Assembly: GCF_013359775.1 (NCBI RefSeq)
Contig: NZ_JABMCI010000048.1
Span: 18,428 to 82,427 of the forward strand
DNA from: Cellulomonas humilata
GTDB taxonomy: Bacteria > Actinomycetota > Actinomycetes > Actinomycetales > Cellulomonadaceae
Length of the DNA: 64,000 nucleotides
Direction of reading: 5' to 3'
Translations under genes and position numbers: made by a program
Notes under the pieces: model-generated
What the model was told of the DNA's origin: nothing
The model's database searches: none
Seen by the model: the letters and a program-made list of their open reading frames with translations, nothing else
Part shown: one piece after another, positions 26,361-35,644 of the stretch
Layout of the letters: each line of letters opens with the position of its first letter
Position numbering within the stretch: the first letter of the stretch is position 1

Positions 26361-27857
26361 GTGGACACGCTCGACGTCGCTCGATGGCAGTTCGGCATCA
26401 CGACCGTCTACCACTTCATCTTCGTGCCGCTGACGATCGGCCTCGCGCCCCTGGTCGCGATCATGCAGACGGCCTGGGTACGCACGGGCAACGAGCGCTG
26501 GCTGCGGCTGACCAAGTTCTTCGGCAAGCTCCTGCTCATCAACTTCGCGATCGGTGTGGCCACCGGCATCGTGCAGGAGTTCCAGTTCGGGATGGCGTGG
26601 AGCGAGTACTCCCGGTTCGTGGGCGACGTGTTCGGCGCCCCGCTGGCCATGGAGGCGCTCGCCGCGTTCTTCGTCGAGTCGACGTTCCTCGGCCTGTGGA
26701 TCTTCGGCTGGGACAAGCTCCCCAAGAAGATCCACCTCGCGTGCATCTGGGCCGTGGCGATCGCGACCAACCTCTCCGCCTTCTTCATCCTCGCGGCCAA
26801 CTCGTGGATGCAGCACCCCGTCGGCTCGATCTACAACGAGACCACGGGCCGCGCGGAGATGGTCGACATCGGCGCCGTCCTGTCCAACCCCACGGTGCTC
26901 GCCGCCTTCCCGCACACGATCGCCGCGGCGTTCCTCACCGCCGGCACCTTCGTCGCGGGCATCGCCGCCTGGTGGATGGTGCGGCTGGTGCGCGCGGGAC
27001 AGGCCGACAAGGCGCGCGACGTGTACCGGCCCGCCGTCGTCCTCGGCGTCGTCGTCATGCTCGTCTCCGGGGTGGGTGTGGCGCTCTCGGGTGACTGGCA
27101 GGCCAAGCTGATGTTCGACCAGCAGCCGATGAAGATGTCGTCGGCCGAGGCGCTGTGCCAGACGACCGAGGGCGGCGCTCCGTTCTCGATCCTGGCCATC
27201 GGCGACCTGAGCAACTCCTGCGAGGGCGTGAACCACGTCATCGAGATCCCCGGTCTCACGTCCTTCATGGCCACGGGCGACTTCAACGCTCCCCTGCCCG
27301 GCGTCGAGAACCTGCAGGCGGAGTACGAGGAGAAGTACGGGTTCACGGACGACTCGGGCAACCCGATCTCCTACCAGCCGAACCTCCTGGTCACCTACTG
27401 GTCGTTCCGGCTCATGATCGGCTTCGGCCTCGGGTCCGCCGCGCTCGCCCTGGTCGCCCTCTGGGTCACCCGCAAGGGCCGCGTCAACGGCAACGTCTGG
27501 TTCGGCCGGCTCGGCATCGTCGCGCTGCTCACCCCGTTCCTCGCGTCCTCGTTCGGCTGGATCTTCACGGAGATGGGCCGCCAGCCGTGGGTCGTCGCGC
27601 CCAACCCGAACCCCAGCGGCGTGGACGGCGTCTGGCTGCTCACCGCGCGCGGAGTGTCGACCGTGACCAGCGCCGGGACGATCCTCACCAGCCTGATCGC
27701 GTTCACGCTGCTCTACGGGGTGCTCGCCGTGTTCTGGTACCGCCTGATGCACCGCTACACCATCGAGGGCGTGGCCGACACGGAGCACGACCCCAGCCCG
27801 GACAACCCCGACAACGACCCGGACGCCGCCGACCGTCCGCTGTCGTTCGCGTACTGA
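26361..27857 (+). CDS. cydA: Cytochrome bd ubiquinol/menaquinol oxidase subunit I
   Basis: 498 residues, GTG start behind GGAGGGG. High-affinity terminal oxidase in the membrane. Heme ligand His18 (TTVYHF), the quinol-loop stretch QPMKMSSAEALC and the family mark GRQPW are present, with about nine membrane segments. The Q-loop is of the short kind usual in actinobacteria. First gene of cydA-cydB-cydD-cydC and the histidine kinase gene. Confidence 0.96.
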   Translation: MDTLDVARWQFGITTVYHFIFVPLTIGLAPLVAIMQTAWVRTGNERWLRLTKFFGKLLLINFAIGVATGIVQEFQFGMAWSEYSRFVGDVFGAPLAMEALAAFFVESTFLGLWIFGWDKLPKKIHLACIWAVAIATNLSAFFILAANSWMQHPVGSIYNETTGRAEMVDIGAVLSNPTVLAAFPHTIAAAFLTAGTFVAGIAAWWMVRLVRAGQADKARDVYRPAVVLGVVVMLVSGVGVALSGDWQAKLMFDQQPMKMSSAEALCQTTEGGAPFSILAIGDLSNSCEGVNHVIEIPGLTSFMATGDFNAPLPGVENLQAEYEEKYGFTDDSGNPISYQPNLLVTYWSFRLMIGFGLGSAALALVALWVTRKGRVNGNVWFGRLGIVALLTPFLASSFGWIFTEMGRQPWVVAPNPNPSGVDGVWLLTARGVSTVTSAGTILTSLIAFTLLYGVLAVFWYRLMHRYTIEGVADTEHDPSPDNPDNDPDAADRPLSFAY

Positions 27858-27872
27858 GCGGAGCCGACCACC

Positions 27873-28940
27873 ATGGAGCTCACGACCGTCTGGTTCCTGC
27901 TCATCGCGGTCCTGTGGACCGGCTACCTCGTGCTCGAGGGGTTCGACTTCGGCGTCGGCATGCTGCTGGGCCTGCTGTCCCGCGGCGACCGCGCCGCCAA
28001 GGACCGCGACCGCCGCGTCATGATCAACACGATCGGCCCGGTCTGGGACGGCAACGAGGTGTGGCTGCTCACCGCCGGCGGTGCCACGTTCGCGGCGTTC
28101 CCGGAGTGGTACGCCACCATGTTCTCGGGCTTCTACCTGCCGCTCCTGCTCATCCTGCTCGCGCTCATCGTGCGCGTGGTGTCGTTCGAGTGGCGCGGCA
28201 AGATCGACGACGACCGGTGGCGCTCGCTGGCCGACCGGAGCCTGATCGTCGGCTCGTGGGTGCCCGCGGTGCTCTGGGGTGTGGCGTTCGCCAACCTGGT
28301 CCGCGGCGTACAGCTCGACGCCGACCACCAGTACGTCGGCGGCTTCTGGGCGCTGCTCAACCCGTTCGCCCTGCTGGGCGGCGCGACGACGGCCCTCATC
28401 TTCCTCACGCACGGTGCGGTGTTCCTCGCGCTGAAGTCGGACGGGGACATCCGAGCACGCGCCGGGGCGTTCGCCGCCCGGTCGTCGGTGGTCACGCTCG
28501 TGGTCGCCGGCGCCTGGGCCGTGTGGGCGCAGGTCGCCTACTCGGTGCCGTGGACGTGGGCCGCGGTGGTCGCCGCCGCCGGGGCGCTCGTCGTCCTGGT
28601 CGTCGCCGCGCAGCGTCGCAAGGAGGGCCTGGCGTTCACCGCGTCGGCCGTCGCGATCGTCGCCGCGGTCGTCCTGATCTTCGGCTCGATGTACCCCGAC
28701 GTGATGCCGGCGTTCGACCCCGCCAACTCGCTCACGGTCACCAACGCGTCCTCGACCAGCTACACGCTCACGGTGATGACGTGGGTGGCCGCGATCCTCA
28801 CCCCGCTCGTCCTGCTGTACCAGGGCTGGACGTACTGGGTGTTCCGCAAGCGGATCTCGTCGCACCAGATCCCCGCGCACACCGGGCTCACCTTCGAGAA
28901 GGTCCCCGCCCTGAACAAGCCGTCGTCCTCCGACCAGTGA
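27873..28940 (+). CDS. cydB: Cytochrome bd oxidase subunit II
   Basis: 355 residues, eight to nine membrane segments. Marks: WTGYLVLEGFDFGVGMLL at the start and GPVWDGNEVWLLTAGGATFAAFP split across segment 2. Partner of CydA. Its stop overlaps the cydD GTG start (GTGA). Confidence 0.96.
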   Translation: MELTTVWFLLIAVLWTGYLVLEGFDFGVGMLLGLLSRGDRAAKDRDRRVMINTIGPVWDGNEVWLLTAGGATFAAFPEWYATMFSGFYLPLLLILLALIVRVVSFEWRGKIDDDRWRSLADRSLIVGSWVPAVLWGVAFANLVRGVQLDADHQYVGGFWALLNPFALLGGATTALIFLTHGAVFLALKSDGDIRARAGAFAARSSVVTLVVAGAWAVWAQVAYSVPWTWAAVVAAAGALVVLVVAAQRRKEGLAFTASAVAIVAAVVLIFGSMYPDVMPAFDPANSLTVTNASSTSYTLTVMTWVAAILTPLVLLYQGWTYWVFRKRISSHQIPAHTGLTFEKVPALNKPSSSDQ

Positions 28941-30562
28941 GACCGCTGGACCCGCGTCTCCTGCGGCACGCCCGTGCCGCCCGCGGGTACGTCGCGCTGA
29001 CCGCCGCCCTCGGCGTGCTCACCGCGGCGCTGGTGGTCGCGCAGGCCCTGCTGCTGGCGCACACGCTCGGGGCGGCTGTCTCGGACGGCGCGACGCTGAC
29101 CGTCCTCGGCCCGTGGATCGCCTGGCTCGCGGCCGTGGTGCTGGTCCGGGCGCTGGTCACCGCCGTGCAGGAGCGGTTCGCGCACCGGGCGGCCGCGCGG
29201 ACGGTCGGGGAGCTGCGCGAGCAGGTCGTCGCGCACGCGGTAGCCCTCGGACCGCGCTGGCTGGCCTCGGGCGAGGGTCCGTCGGTGGTCACGCTGGCCA
29301 CCCGCGGGCTCGACGCGCTCGAGCCGTACTTCGTGCGGTACCTGCCGCAGCTGGTGCTGGCCGCGACCGTCACCCCCGGGGTGCTGCTGGTGGTGCTCGG
29401 GCTGGACTGGGTCTCCGCCGCGATCCTCCTCGTGGTGCTGCCGCTGGTCCCGATCTTCATGGTGCTCGTCGGACGGCTCACCCAGGGGCGGTCCGAGCAG
29501 GGCCTGGCCAGCATGCAGCGGCTCGGCGCCCAGGTGCTCGACCTGCTGGCGGGCCTGCCGACGCTGCGGGCGCACGGCCGCGAGCGCGGTCCCGGGGCAC
29601 GCGTGCGGCAGCTCGGCGACGCGCACCGCCTGGCCACGATGGGCACGCTGCGCATCGCCTTCCTGTCCGGCATGGTCCTCGAGCTGCTCACCACGCTGTC
29701 CGTGGCACTGGTCGCGGTGGGCATCGGTCTGCGCCTGGTCGAGGGCGACCTGGACCTGGTCACCGGTATCGCGGTGCTCGTCCTCGCCCCCGAGGTGTTC
29801 CTGCCGCTGCGCCAGGTCGGGGTCCAGTTCCACGCGGCGGCCGACGGGGTCGCGGCGGCCGGTCGGGCGTTCGAGGTGCTCGAGACCCCGGTCGCGGCGG
29901 CGGGGACGACGACCGCCCCGGACCTGCGCACCGCGACGCTCCGGCTCGACGGCGTGAGCGTCGCCGGCACGCCGCACGAGCTCGACCTGGTGCTGCGACC
30001 GGGCACCGTCGTCGCGCTCACCGGGCCCAGCGGCGTCGGCAAGACGACCGCGCTCGAGGTCGTCCTCGGGCTGCTGCGGCCCGACGCGGGCCGCGCCTCG
30101 ATCGAGGGCGTCGACCTGGCGGACGTCGACCCGTCCTCGCTGTGGGCACAGGTGACGTGGCTCCCCCAGCGGCCTGTGCTGGAGCCCGGGACGATCGCGC
30201 AGCTGGTCGGGGGCGACGAGGCCTCCCGGGTGACCGCAGCGGCGCTCACGGGCCTCGACGCCGTCCTCGCGGACCTCCCGCTCGGCTGGGCGACGCCTCT
30301 CGGCCGCGGCGGCGAGGGCCTCAGCCTCGGGCAGCGGCAGCGCGTCGCCCTGACTCGCACCCTGCTGTCACCGACCCCGCTCGTCGTCCTCGACGAGCCG
30401 ACCGCCCACCTGGACGCCGCAGGCGAGCAGGTGGTGCTCGACACGGTGCGGGCGCTGCGGGACGCGGGCAGGACCGTGCTGCTGGTGGCGCACCGACCCT
30501 CGCTGGTCGCGGCCGCCGACGACGTCGTGCGGGTGCGCGCGGCCGCGGAGGTGCCCGCATGA
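28937..30562 (+). CDS. cydD: ABC transporter subunit CydD (thiol/haem export for bd oxidase)
   Basis: 541 residues: six-segment membrane domain followed by an ATPase with Walker A GPSGVGKTT, signature LSLGQRQRV and Walker B LVVLDEPTAHLD. CydDC exports cysteine or glutathione and is required for bd oxidase assembly. GTG 28937 overlaps the cydB stop and has no ribosome site of its own, so translation is coupled. The signature reads LSLGQ instead of LSGGQ, a mild deviation. Confidence 0.93.
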   Translation: MRPLDPRLLRHARAARGYVALTAALGVLTAALVVAQALLLAHTLGAAVSDGATLTVLGPWIAWLAAVVLVRALVTAVQERFAHRAAARTVGELREQVVAHAVALGPRWLASGEGPSVVTLATRGLDALEPYFVRYLPQLVLAATVTPGVLLVVLGLDWVSAAILLVVLPLVPIFMVLVGRLTQGRSEQGLASMQRLGAQVLDLLAGLPTLRAHGRERGPGARVRQLGDAHRLATMGTLRIAFLSGMVLELLTTLSVALVAVGIGLRLVEGDLDLVTGIAVLVLAPEVFLPLRQVGVQFHAAADGVAAAGRAFEVLETPVAAAGTTTAPDLRTATLRLDGVSVAGTPHELDLVLRPGTVVALTGPSGVGKTTALEVVLGLLRPDAGRASIEGVDLADVDPSSLWAQVTWLPQRPVLEPGTIAQLVGGDEASRVTAAALTGLDAVLADLPLGWATPLGRGGEGLSLGQRQRVALTRTLLSPTPLVVLDEPTAHLDAAGEQVVLDTVRALRDAGRTVLLVAHRPSLVAAADDVVRVRAAAEVPA

Positions 30563-32298
30563 CGCGCGGGACGCTGCGGCGCGCGATCCGGCTCCTGGAC
30601 ATCGATCCGCGACGCCTCGCGCTCGCGCTCCTGCTCGGGACGCTCGCGCTCGGCTGCGGCGTCGCCCTGGCCGCCGTGTCCGCCTGGCTCATCGCGCGCG
30701 CCTCGCAGATGCCGCCCGTGCTCCAGCTGTCGGTGGCCACGGTCGCCGTGCGGGCGTTCGGGATCGGCCGCGGGGTGCTGCGGTACCTCGAGCGCCTGGT
30801 GTCCCACGACGTCGCGCTGCGCGGCATGACCCAGCTGCGCACCACGCTCTACGAGCGGCTCGCGACGGCCCGGCCCGAGGCGCTTCTCCGGCTGCGCCGC
30901 GGCGACCTGCTCGCTCGCGTCGGAGCGGACGTCGACACGGTGGGTGACGTCGTCGTGCGTGGCCTGCTGCCGGCGGGCGTCGCCACCCTGCTCGGTGCGG
31001 GCACCGTCCTCGCGATGTGCGCGTTCTGGCTGCCCGCCGGGCTGGCCCTCGCCGGGTGCCTCCTGCTGGCCGGCGTCGCGGCACCCCTGGTCGCCGCCCG
31101 CGCGGCGCGGACCACCGAGCGGCTCGCGCTGGCGAGCCGGGCCGACATGACGGCGACCGCCCTCGGCCTGCTGGACGACTCCGGGCCGCTGCGGGTCGGC
31201 GGGCGCGCGACCGACGAGCTCGCGGCGCTGCGGGACGCCGACCGCCGGCTGGCCGCCGCGACCGACGCCGGTGCCGGTGCCGCCGCGCTGGCCGCAGGGC
31301 TCGGCCAGCTCGCCGTCGGCATCGCCGTGCTGGTGGCCCTGGTCACGGGCGTGCCGGCGGTCGGTGCCGGGCTGCTCTCCCCGGTCGAGCTCGCCGTCGT
31401 CGTCCTGACCCCCCTCGCCGCGTTCGAGGCCACGGCGATGCTGCCCGCCGCGGCGATCCAGGTGCAGCGCTCGCGCGCCGCGGCCGCCCGGATCCTCGCC
31501 CTGCTGGACGCCCCGGCAGCGCCGACCCCGACCGACTGCGGTCCCGCCGATCCCCCGCTCGTCGCCGTCGACCTCGCGGCCGGCTGGCCCGGCGCGCCTG
31601 CCGTCGTCGAGGGACTCGACCTCGACCTGCACGCCGGCCGCTCGGTCGCGATCGTCGGTCCGTCGGGCACCGGCAAGACGACCACGCTCCTGACCCTGGC
31701 CGGCCTGCTCCCGCGGCGGGATGGATCGCTCACCCTCGGCGGCCGCGACGTCGACCAGCTCTCCCGCACGACGGTCGTGGGCGCCGTGGTGGTCGGCACC
31801 GAGGACGCGCACGTGTTCGGCACCACCGTGCTCGAGAACCTCCGGGTGGCCCGCGGCGACGTCACCGAGGCGGACGCGGTGGCGGTGCTCGCGCGCGTCG
31901 GGCTCGACGGCTGGCTCGCGGGGCTGCCGGACGGGCTCGACACGCTGCTCGGCCCCGACGCCCGCACGGTGTCCGGCGGTGAGCGCCGACGGCTGCTCGT
32001 CGCCCGCGCGCTGCTGTCGCCCGCGGAGCTGCTCCTGCTCGACGAGCCCGCCGAGCACCTCGACCCCGACCGCGCGGACGCCCTGGTCACCGACCTGCTC
32101 GCCGACCCGCGCGGGGTCGTCGTCGTCACGCACCGGCTCACCCCTCTCGGCGCCGCCGACGAGGTGCTCTGGCTCGAGGACGGGAGGATCCGGGCGCGCG
32201 GTACGCACGCGGAGCTGACCGCCTCGACGCCCGGCTACCGTGAGTCGCTGGACCGCGAACGCGCGGACCAGGACAGGGAGGCCGAGCGTGCGCGATGA
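30559..32298 (+). CDS. cydC: ABC transporter subunit CydC
   Basis: 579 residues. Membrane domain with the CydC mark SAWLIARASQMPPVLQLSVA and RYLERLVSHD; ATPase with GPSGTGKTT, VSGGERRRLLVARALL and LLLDEPAEHLD. ATGA overlap with cydD. Forms the CydDC heterodimer. It overlaps the next gene (histidine kinase) by 11 nt, so the kinase is part of the same operon. Confidence 0.93.
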   Translation: MTRGTLRRAIRLLDIDPRRLALALLLGTLALGCGVALAAVSAWLIARASQMPPVLQLSVATVAVRAFGIGRGVLRYLERLVSHDVALRGMTQLRTTLYERLATARPEALLRLRRGDLLARVGADVDTVGDVVVRGLLPAGVATLLGAGTVLAMCAFWLPAGLALAGCLLLAGVAAPLVAARAARTTERLALASRADMTATALGLLDDSGPLRVGGRATDELAALRDADRRLAAATDAGAGAAALAAGLGQLAVGIAVLVALVTGVPAVGAGLLSPVELAVVVLTPLAAFEATAMLPAAAIQVQRSRAAAARILALLDAPAAPTPTDCGPADPPLVAVDLAAGWPGAPAVVEGLDLDLHAGRSVAIVGPSGTGKTTTLLTLAGLLPRRDGSLTLGGRDVDQLSRTTVVGAVVVGTEDAHVFGTTVLENLRVARGDVTEADAVAVLARVGLDGWLAGLPDGLDTLLGPDARTVSGGERRRLLVARALLSPAELLLLDEPAEHLDPDRADALVTDLLADPRGVVVVTHRLTPLGAADEVLWLEDGRIRARGTHAELTASTPGYRESLDRERADQDREAERAR

Positions 32299-34000
32299 GA
32301 CCCCGGAGGGCCGCCTCACCGAGGTGCCGGACTCGGCGCACCCCCTCACAGGCGACGCCCTGACCGACTTGCTCGGCGCCATCCTGGCGGTCGCCAGCGA
32401 GCTGGAGCTGCCGACGGTGCTCGAGCGGTTCGTGCAGGTCAGCGCCGAGCTCACCGGCGCCCGGTACGGCGCCCTCAACGTCCTCGACTCGCACGGCACC
32501 TCGACCACCTTCGTCTTCACCGGGGTCCCCACCGCCGTCGCCGGTGCCCTGCGGACAGCGCCCCACGCCCAGGGCGTGCTCGGCCAGATCCCGGAGACGG
32601 GTGTGCTGCGGCTCGACGACCTCCGGGAGCACCCGGCGTTCCGTGGCTTCCCGCGCGAGCACCCGCCGATGGGCTCCTTCCTCGGCGCCTCGGTCCGCGT
32701 GGGCGCCCGCGTGTTCGGCCAGCTCTACCTGTCCGAGAAGGCCGGTGGGTTCACCCAGGCCGACGAGGACGTGGTGGTCGCGCTGGCCGCGGCCGCGGGG
32801 GTGGCCGTCGCCAACGCGCAGCTGTACGCCGAGGCCGAGCGGCGCGAGCACTGGCTGCGCGCGGGCCAGGACATCACGACCATGCTCCTGGAGGGCATCG
32901 ACGAGGAGGAGGCGCTCGACCACATCGCGGCCACCGCCCTCGACCTCGCGGGTGCCGACACCGCCGCGCTGGCCCTGCCCGGGGTCGGCGGGGAGCTGCT
33001 CATCGAGCTGTCCGTCGGGTACGAGAGCGAGCGCATCCTCGGCGCCCGGATGCCCACGGGCGGACGCGCCTGGACCGTCATGACGGAGGGCAAGGGCCTA
33101 CTCACGCCCTCCCTGTCGGCGGCCCGCACGGTCGCGGTGCCGGTCATGCGCGCGTTCGGCCCTGCGCTCTACGCACCGCTGCGGTCCTCCGGGCAGGACA
33201 TGGGGGTGCTCATCCTCCTGCGCCGGATCGGTGCCACCCCGTTCGACGAGAGCGACCTGGCGACGGCCGAGTCGTTCGCCGCCCAGGCCGCCCTGGCGTA
33301 CGTGCTGGCGGGCGCGCGGCACGCCCAGGACCTGGCCTCGCTGCTCGACGAGCGGGAGCGGATCGCGCGGGACCTGCACGACCTCGCCATCCAGCAGCTG
33401 TTCGCCACCGGCATGCAGCTGGAGACCGTGCGACGACGAGCCGCGCGCGGCGTGGACGCGACCGAGCTGACCGGCATCGTCGACGACGCCCTCGACAACG
33501 TGGACGCGTCGGTGCGCCAGATCCGGCAGATCGTGCACGAGCTCCACGACCCGGACGCGGCCTCCGGGCTGGTCGAGCGGCTGCGCCGGGAGGCGTCGCT
33601 CGCGCGCACCGGGCTCGGGTTCGCGCCCTCGTTCATCGTCAGCCTGGACGGCGTCGTGGTCGTCGACGGTGGCGTCGAGGAGGATCAGCTGGACGAGCGC
33701 GTCGGTCAGGCGCTTGCCTCCGACGTGGTCGCGGTGGTGCGCGAGGGACTGGCCAACGCCGCCCGGCACGCGCACGCCTCGTCGGTCACCGTGCGGGTGA
33801 CCGTGCGTGGGACCGGCCCTCTCGGAGTCGTGCTGGTCGAGGTGCAGGACGACGGCGTGGGCCTGCCCGCACGCCGCGAACGGACCTCAGGCACCGGCAA
33901 CCTCGTCTCGCGCGCGCGCCAGCACCGGGGAACCTTCAGCCTCGGCGCCCCGCCCGAGGGCCGCGGCACGCTGCTGACGTGGGAGGCCCCGCTCGGCTGA
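32288..34000 (+). CDS. DevS/DosS-like two-GAF sensor histidine kinase
   Basis: 570 residues, GTG behind GGGAGG inside the end of cydC. GAF domain 1 (about 25-165, ELTGARYGALNVLD, then FPREHPPMGSFLGASVRVG, FGQLYLSEK), GAF domain 2 (about 180-335), HisKA_3 with His364 in ERERIARDLHD, and a HATPase with ANAARHAHASSV and DDGVGL. GAF 1 follows mycobacterial DevS/DosT, and its HPPM histidine lies where their haem ligand lies (alignment by eye). An oxygen/redox sensor encoded behind cytochrome bd makes sense. The regulator at 34016 is the likely partner. Confidence 0.87.
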   Translation: MRDETPEGRLTEVPDSAHPLTGDALTDLLGAILAVASELELPTVLERFVQVSAELTGARYGALNVLDSHGTSTTFVFTGVPTAVAGALRTAPHAQGVLGQIPETGVLRLDDLREHPAFRGFPREHPPMGSFLGASVRVGARVFGQLYLSEKAGGFTQADEDVVVALAAAAGVAVANAQLYAEAERREHWLRAGQDITTMLLEGIDEEEALDHIAATALDLAGADTAALALPGVGGELLIELSVGYESERILGARMPTGGRAWTVMTEGKGLLTPSLSAARTVAVPVMRAFGPALYAPLRSSGQDMGVLILLRRIGATPFDESDLATAESFAAQAALAYVLAGARHAQDLASLLDERERIARDLHDLAIQQLFATGMQLETVRRRAARGVDATELTGIVDDALDNVDASVRQIRQIVHELHDPDAASGLVERLRREASLARTGLGFAPSFIVSLDGVVVVDGGVEEDQLDERVGQALASDVVAVVREGLANAARHAHASSVTVRVTVRGTGPLGVVLVEVQDDGVGLPARRERTSGTGNLVSRARQHRGTFSLGAPPEGRGTLLTWEAPLG

Positions 34001-34015
34001 GCGGCGGCCCGCGCG

Positions 34016-34681
34016 TCAGTGACCGGGCTCGGCCCGCCACCCGGCGTGCTTGCGCGACGCGACCCAGGCCGCGACCTGCGTCCGTCGCTGCAGCCCCATC
34101 TTGGCCAGCAGCGACGTGATGTGGTTCTTGACGGTCTTCTCCACCACGCCGAGCCGCTCCGCGATCTCGCGGTTGGACAGGCCCTCACCGATGAGGTCGA
34201 TCACGCGCAGCTCGCTCGGCGTGAGGCTCTCCGTCGGGTCGTCGTGCCCGGCCTTGCGGCGGGTGACCGTCCGCTCGTCGAGCAGGACCCGGCCGGCCGC
34301 GACGGCGCGGATGACGTCGGTGATCTCCGCGCCGCGCACCGACTTCAGCAGGTAGGCCGCCGCACCGGCGTCCAGCGCGGCCGCGAGGGCGTCGTCGTCG
34401 TCGAAGGACGTGAGCACGATCGCGCGGGCCGACGGGAGCTGTTCGCGCAGCGCGCTGAGCAGCTCGATGCCCGTGCCGTCCGGCAGCTGGAGGTCCACGA
34501 GGAGCACCTGCGGACGCACCAGGGCCGCCCGGCGCACGCCGTCGGCCACCGATCCGGCCTCGGCGACGACGGACATGCCGTCCGCCCGGTCGACCACCTC
34601 GGCGATCCCACGCCGGACCACCTCGTGGTCGTCGACGATCATCACAGTGATGGGACCTGCGGAGGCGCTGATGTGGGGCAC
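34016..34681 (-). CDS. DevR/DosR-like NarL-family response regulator
   Basis: 221 residues. Receiver domain with VDDHEVVRRG, phosphorylated Asp63 (VDLQLPDGTGIEL), Thr91 (LTSF) and Lys113; LuxR-type HTH ending VEKTVKNHITSLLAKMGLQRRTQ, very close to mycobacterial DevR. The start is GTG 34681: a TACGAT hexamer ends exactly 6 nt before it, suggesting a leaderless mRNA. ATG 34642 is a fallback. Convergent with its kinase gene, 15 nt apart. Likely binds GGGAC-N4-GTCCC boxes (inference). Confidence 0.9.
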   Translation of the reverse strand: MPHISASAGPITVMIVDDHEVVRRGIAEVVDRADGMSVVAEAGSVADGVRRAALVRPQVLLVDLQLPDGTGIELLSALREQLPSARAIVLTSFDDDDALAAALDAGAAAYLLKSVRGAEITDVIRAVAAGRVLLDERTVTRRKAGHDDPTESLTPSELRVIDLIGEGLSNREIAERLGVVEKTVKNHITSLLAKMGLQRRTQVAAWVASRKHAGWRAEPGH

Positions 34682-34687
34682 GGTGGC

Positions 34688-34693
34688 ATCGTA
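34688..34693 (-). promoter_or_regulatory. Shared -10 region of response regulator and hydroxyacid dehydrogenase
   Basis: On the - strand TACGAT ends 6 nt before GTG 34681. On the + strand CATCGT (34687-34692) ends 7 nt before GTG 34700. The two -10 elements lie on top of each other, so this looks like one symmetric promoter feeding two leaderless mRNAs. Confidence 0.5.
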
Positions 34694-34699
34694 ACGAGA

Positions 34700-35644
34700 G
34701 TGACCACCTTGCTGCTGCCGACCACGCTGGACGACGACCCGACCGTTCCGCCCGATGTCCGAGTTGTCCGGTACGACGTGGGTGAACCTGTGCCCGACGA
34801 CGCCCTCGACGCCGACGCGCTCGTGCTCTGGGGCAACGGGCCCGAGCAGACCGCGGACGCCGCGCGGCGGCTGACCCGGCTGCGCTGGGTGCAGACGCTC
34901 GCCGCCGGACCGGACGCCGCCCTGGCGGCGGGCTTCGACCCAGACGTCGTCCTGACCTCGGGCCGCGGGCTCCACGACGGACCGGTGGCCGAGCACACGC
35001 TGGCCCTGATCCTGGCCGCGGCCCGCCGGCTCCCCGACCTGGTGCGGGCGCAGGACGAGCACCGCTGGGCCGGTGAGCTGGGGGGCATGCAGGACACGCG
35101 GCCGGGACAGGCGTTCCGGACGCTCGACGGTGCCCGCGTGCTGATCTGGGGCTTCGGGTCGATCGCCGCCCGGCTGGCACCGCTGCTCGCCGCGCTGGGC
35201 GCTCAGGTCACCGGCGTGGCCACGACCGCCGGAGACCGCCACGGCTTCCCGGTGATCTCGACGTTCGACCTCCCGGACGAGCTTCCCCTGACCGACGTGC
35301 TGGTCTCGCTGCTGCCCGCCACACCCCAGACGCGGCACGCGGTCGACGCCGGGGTGCTGTCCCTGCTCCCCCGGCACGCCTGGGTGGTCAACGTCGGCCG
35401 CGGCGCCACGCTCGACGAGGCCGCCCTGCTCGTCGCGCTCCGCGAGGACCTGCTGGCGGGCGCCGCGCTCGACGTGTTCGACACCGAGCCCCTGCCCGCC
35501 GACTCGCCGCTGTGGGACGAGCCGCGCCTGCTGATCAGCCCGCACGCGGCCGGAGGCCGACCGATCGGAGCCGGCGAGCTGATCACGGCGAACCTCTCCG
35601 CCTTCCTGTCGGGGGGGAAGCTGCGCAACGTGGTCGAGCGCTAG
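34700..35644 (+). CDS. D-isomer-specific 2-hydroxyacid dehydrogenase
   Basis: 314 residues, GTG start without ribosome site and probably leaderless. Short catalytic domain with [16 protein letters not shown] motif starting IWGFGSIA (a GxGxxA variant), catalytic Arg ([10 protein letters not shown]), Glu ([12 protein letters not shown]) and His (SPHAAGG). Resembles phosphoglycerate or glyoxylate/hydroxypyruvate reductases. No operon partner; the TAG stop shares CTAG with mutM. Substrate unknown. Confidence 0.85.
   Translation: MTTLLLPTTLDDDPTVPPDVRVVRYDVGEPVPDDALDADALVLWGNGPEQTADAARRLTRLRWVQTLAAGPDAALAAGFDPDVVLTSGRGLHDGPVAEHTLALILAAARRLPDLVRAQDEHRWAGELGGMQDTRPGQAFRTLDGARVLIWGFGSIAARLAPLLAALGAQVTGVATTAGDRHGFPVISTFDLPDELPLTDVLVSLLPATPQTRHAVDAGVLSLLPRHAWVVNVGRGATLDEAALLVALREDLLAGAALDVFDTEPLPADSPLWDEPRLLISPHAAGGRPIGAGELITANLSAFLSGGKLRNVVER

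Noticed and set aside
26139..28880. Very long - strand frame opposite cydA and cydB
   Set aside because: Antisense to two certain genes, rich in His, Asp and Arg, no recognisable protein. GC artefact.
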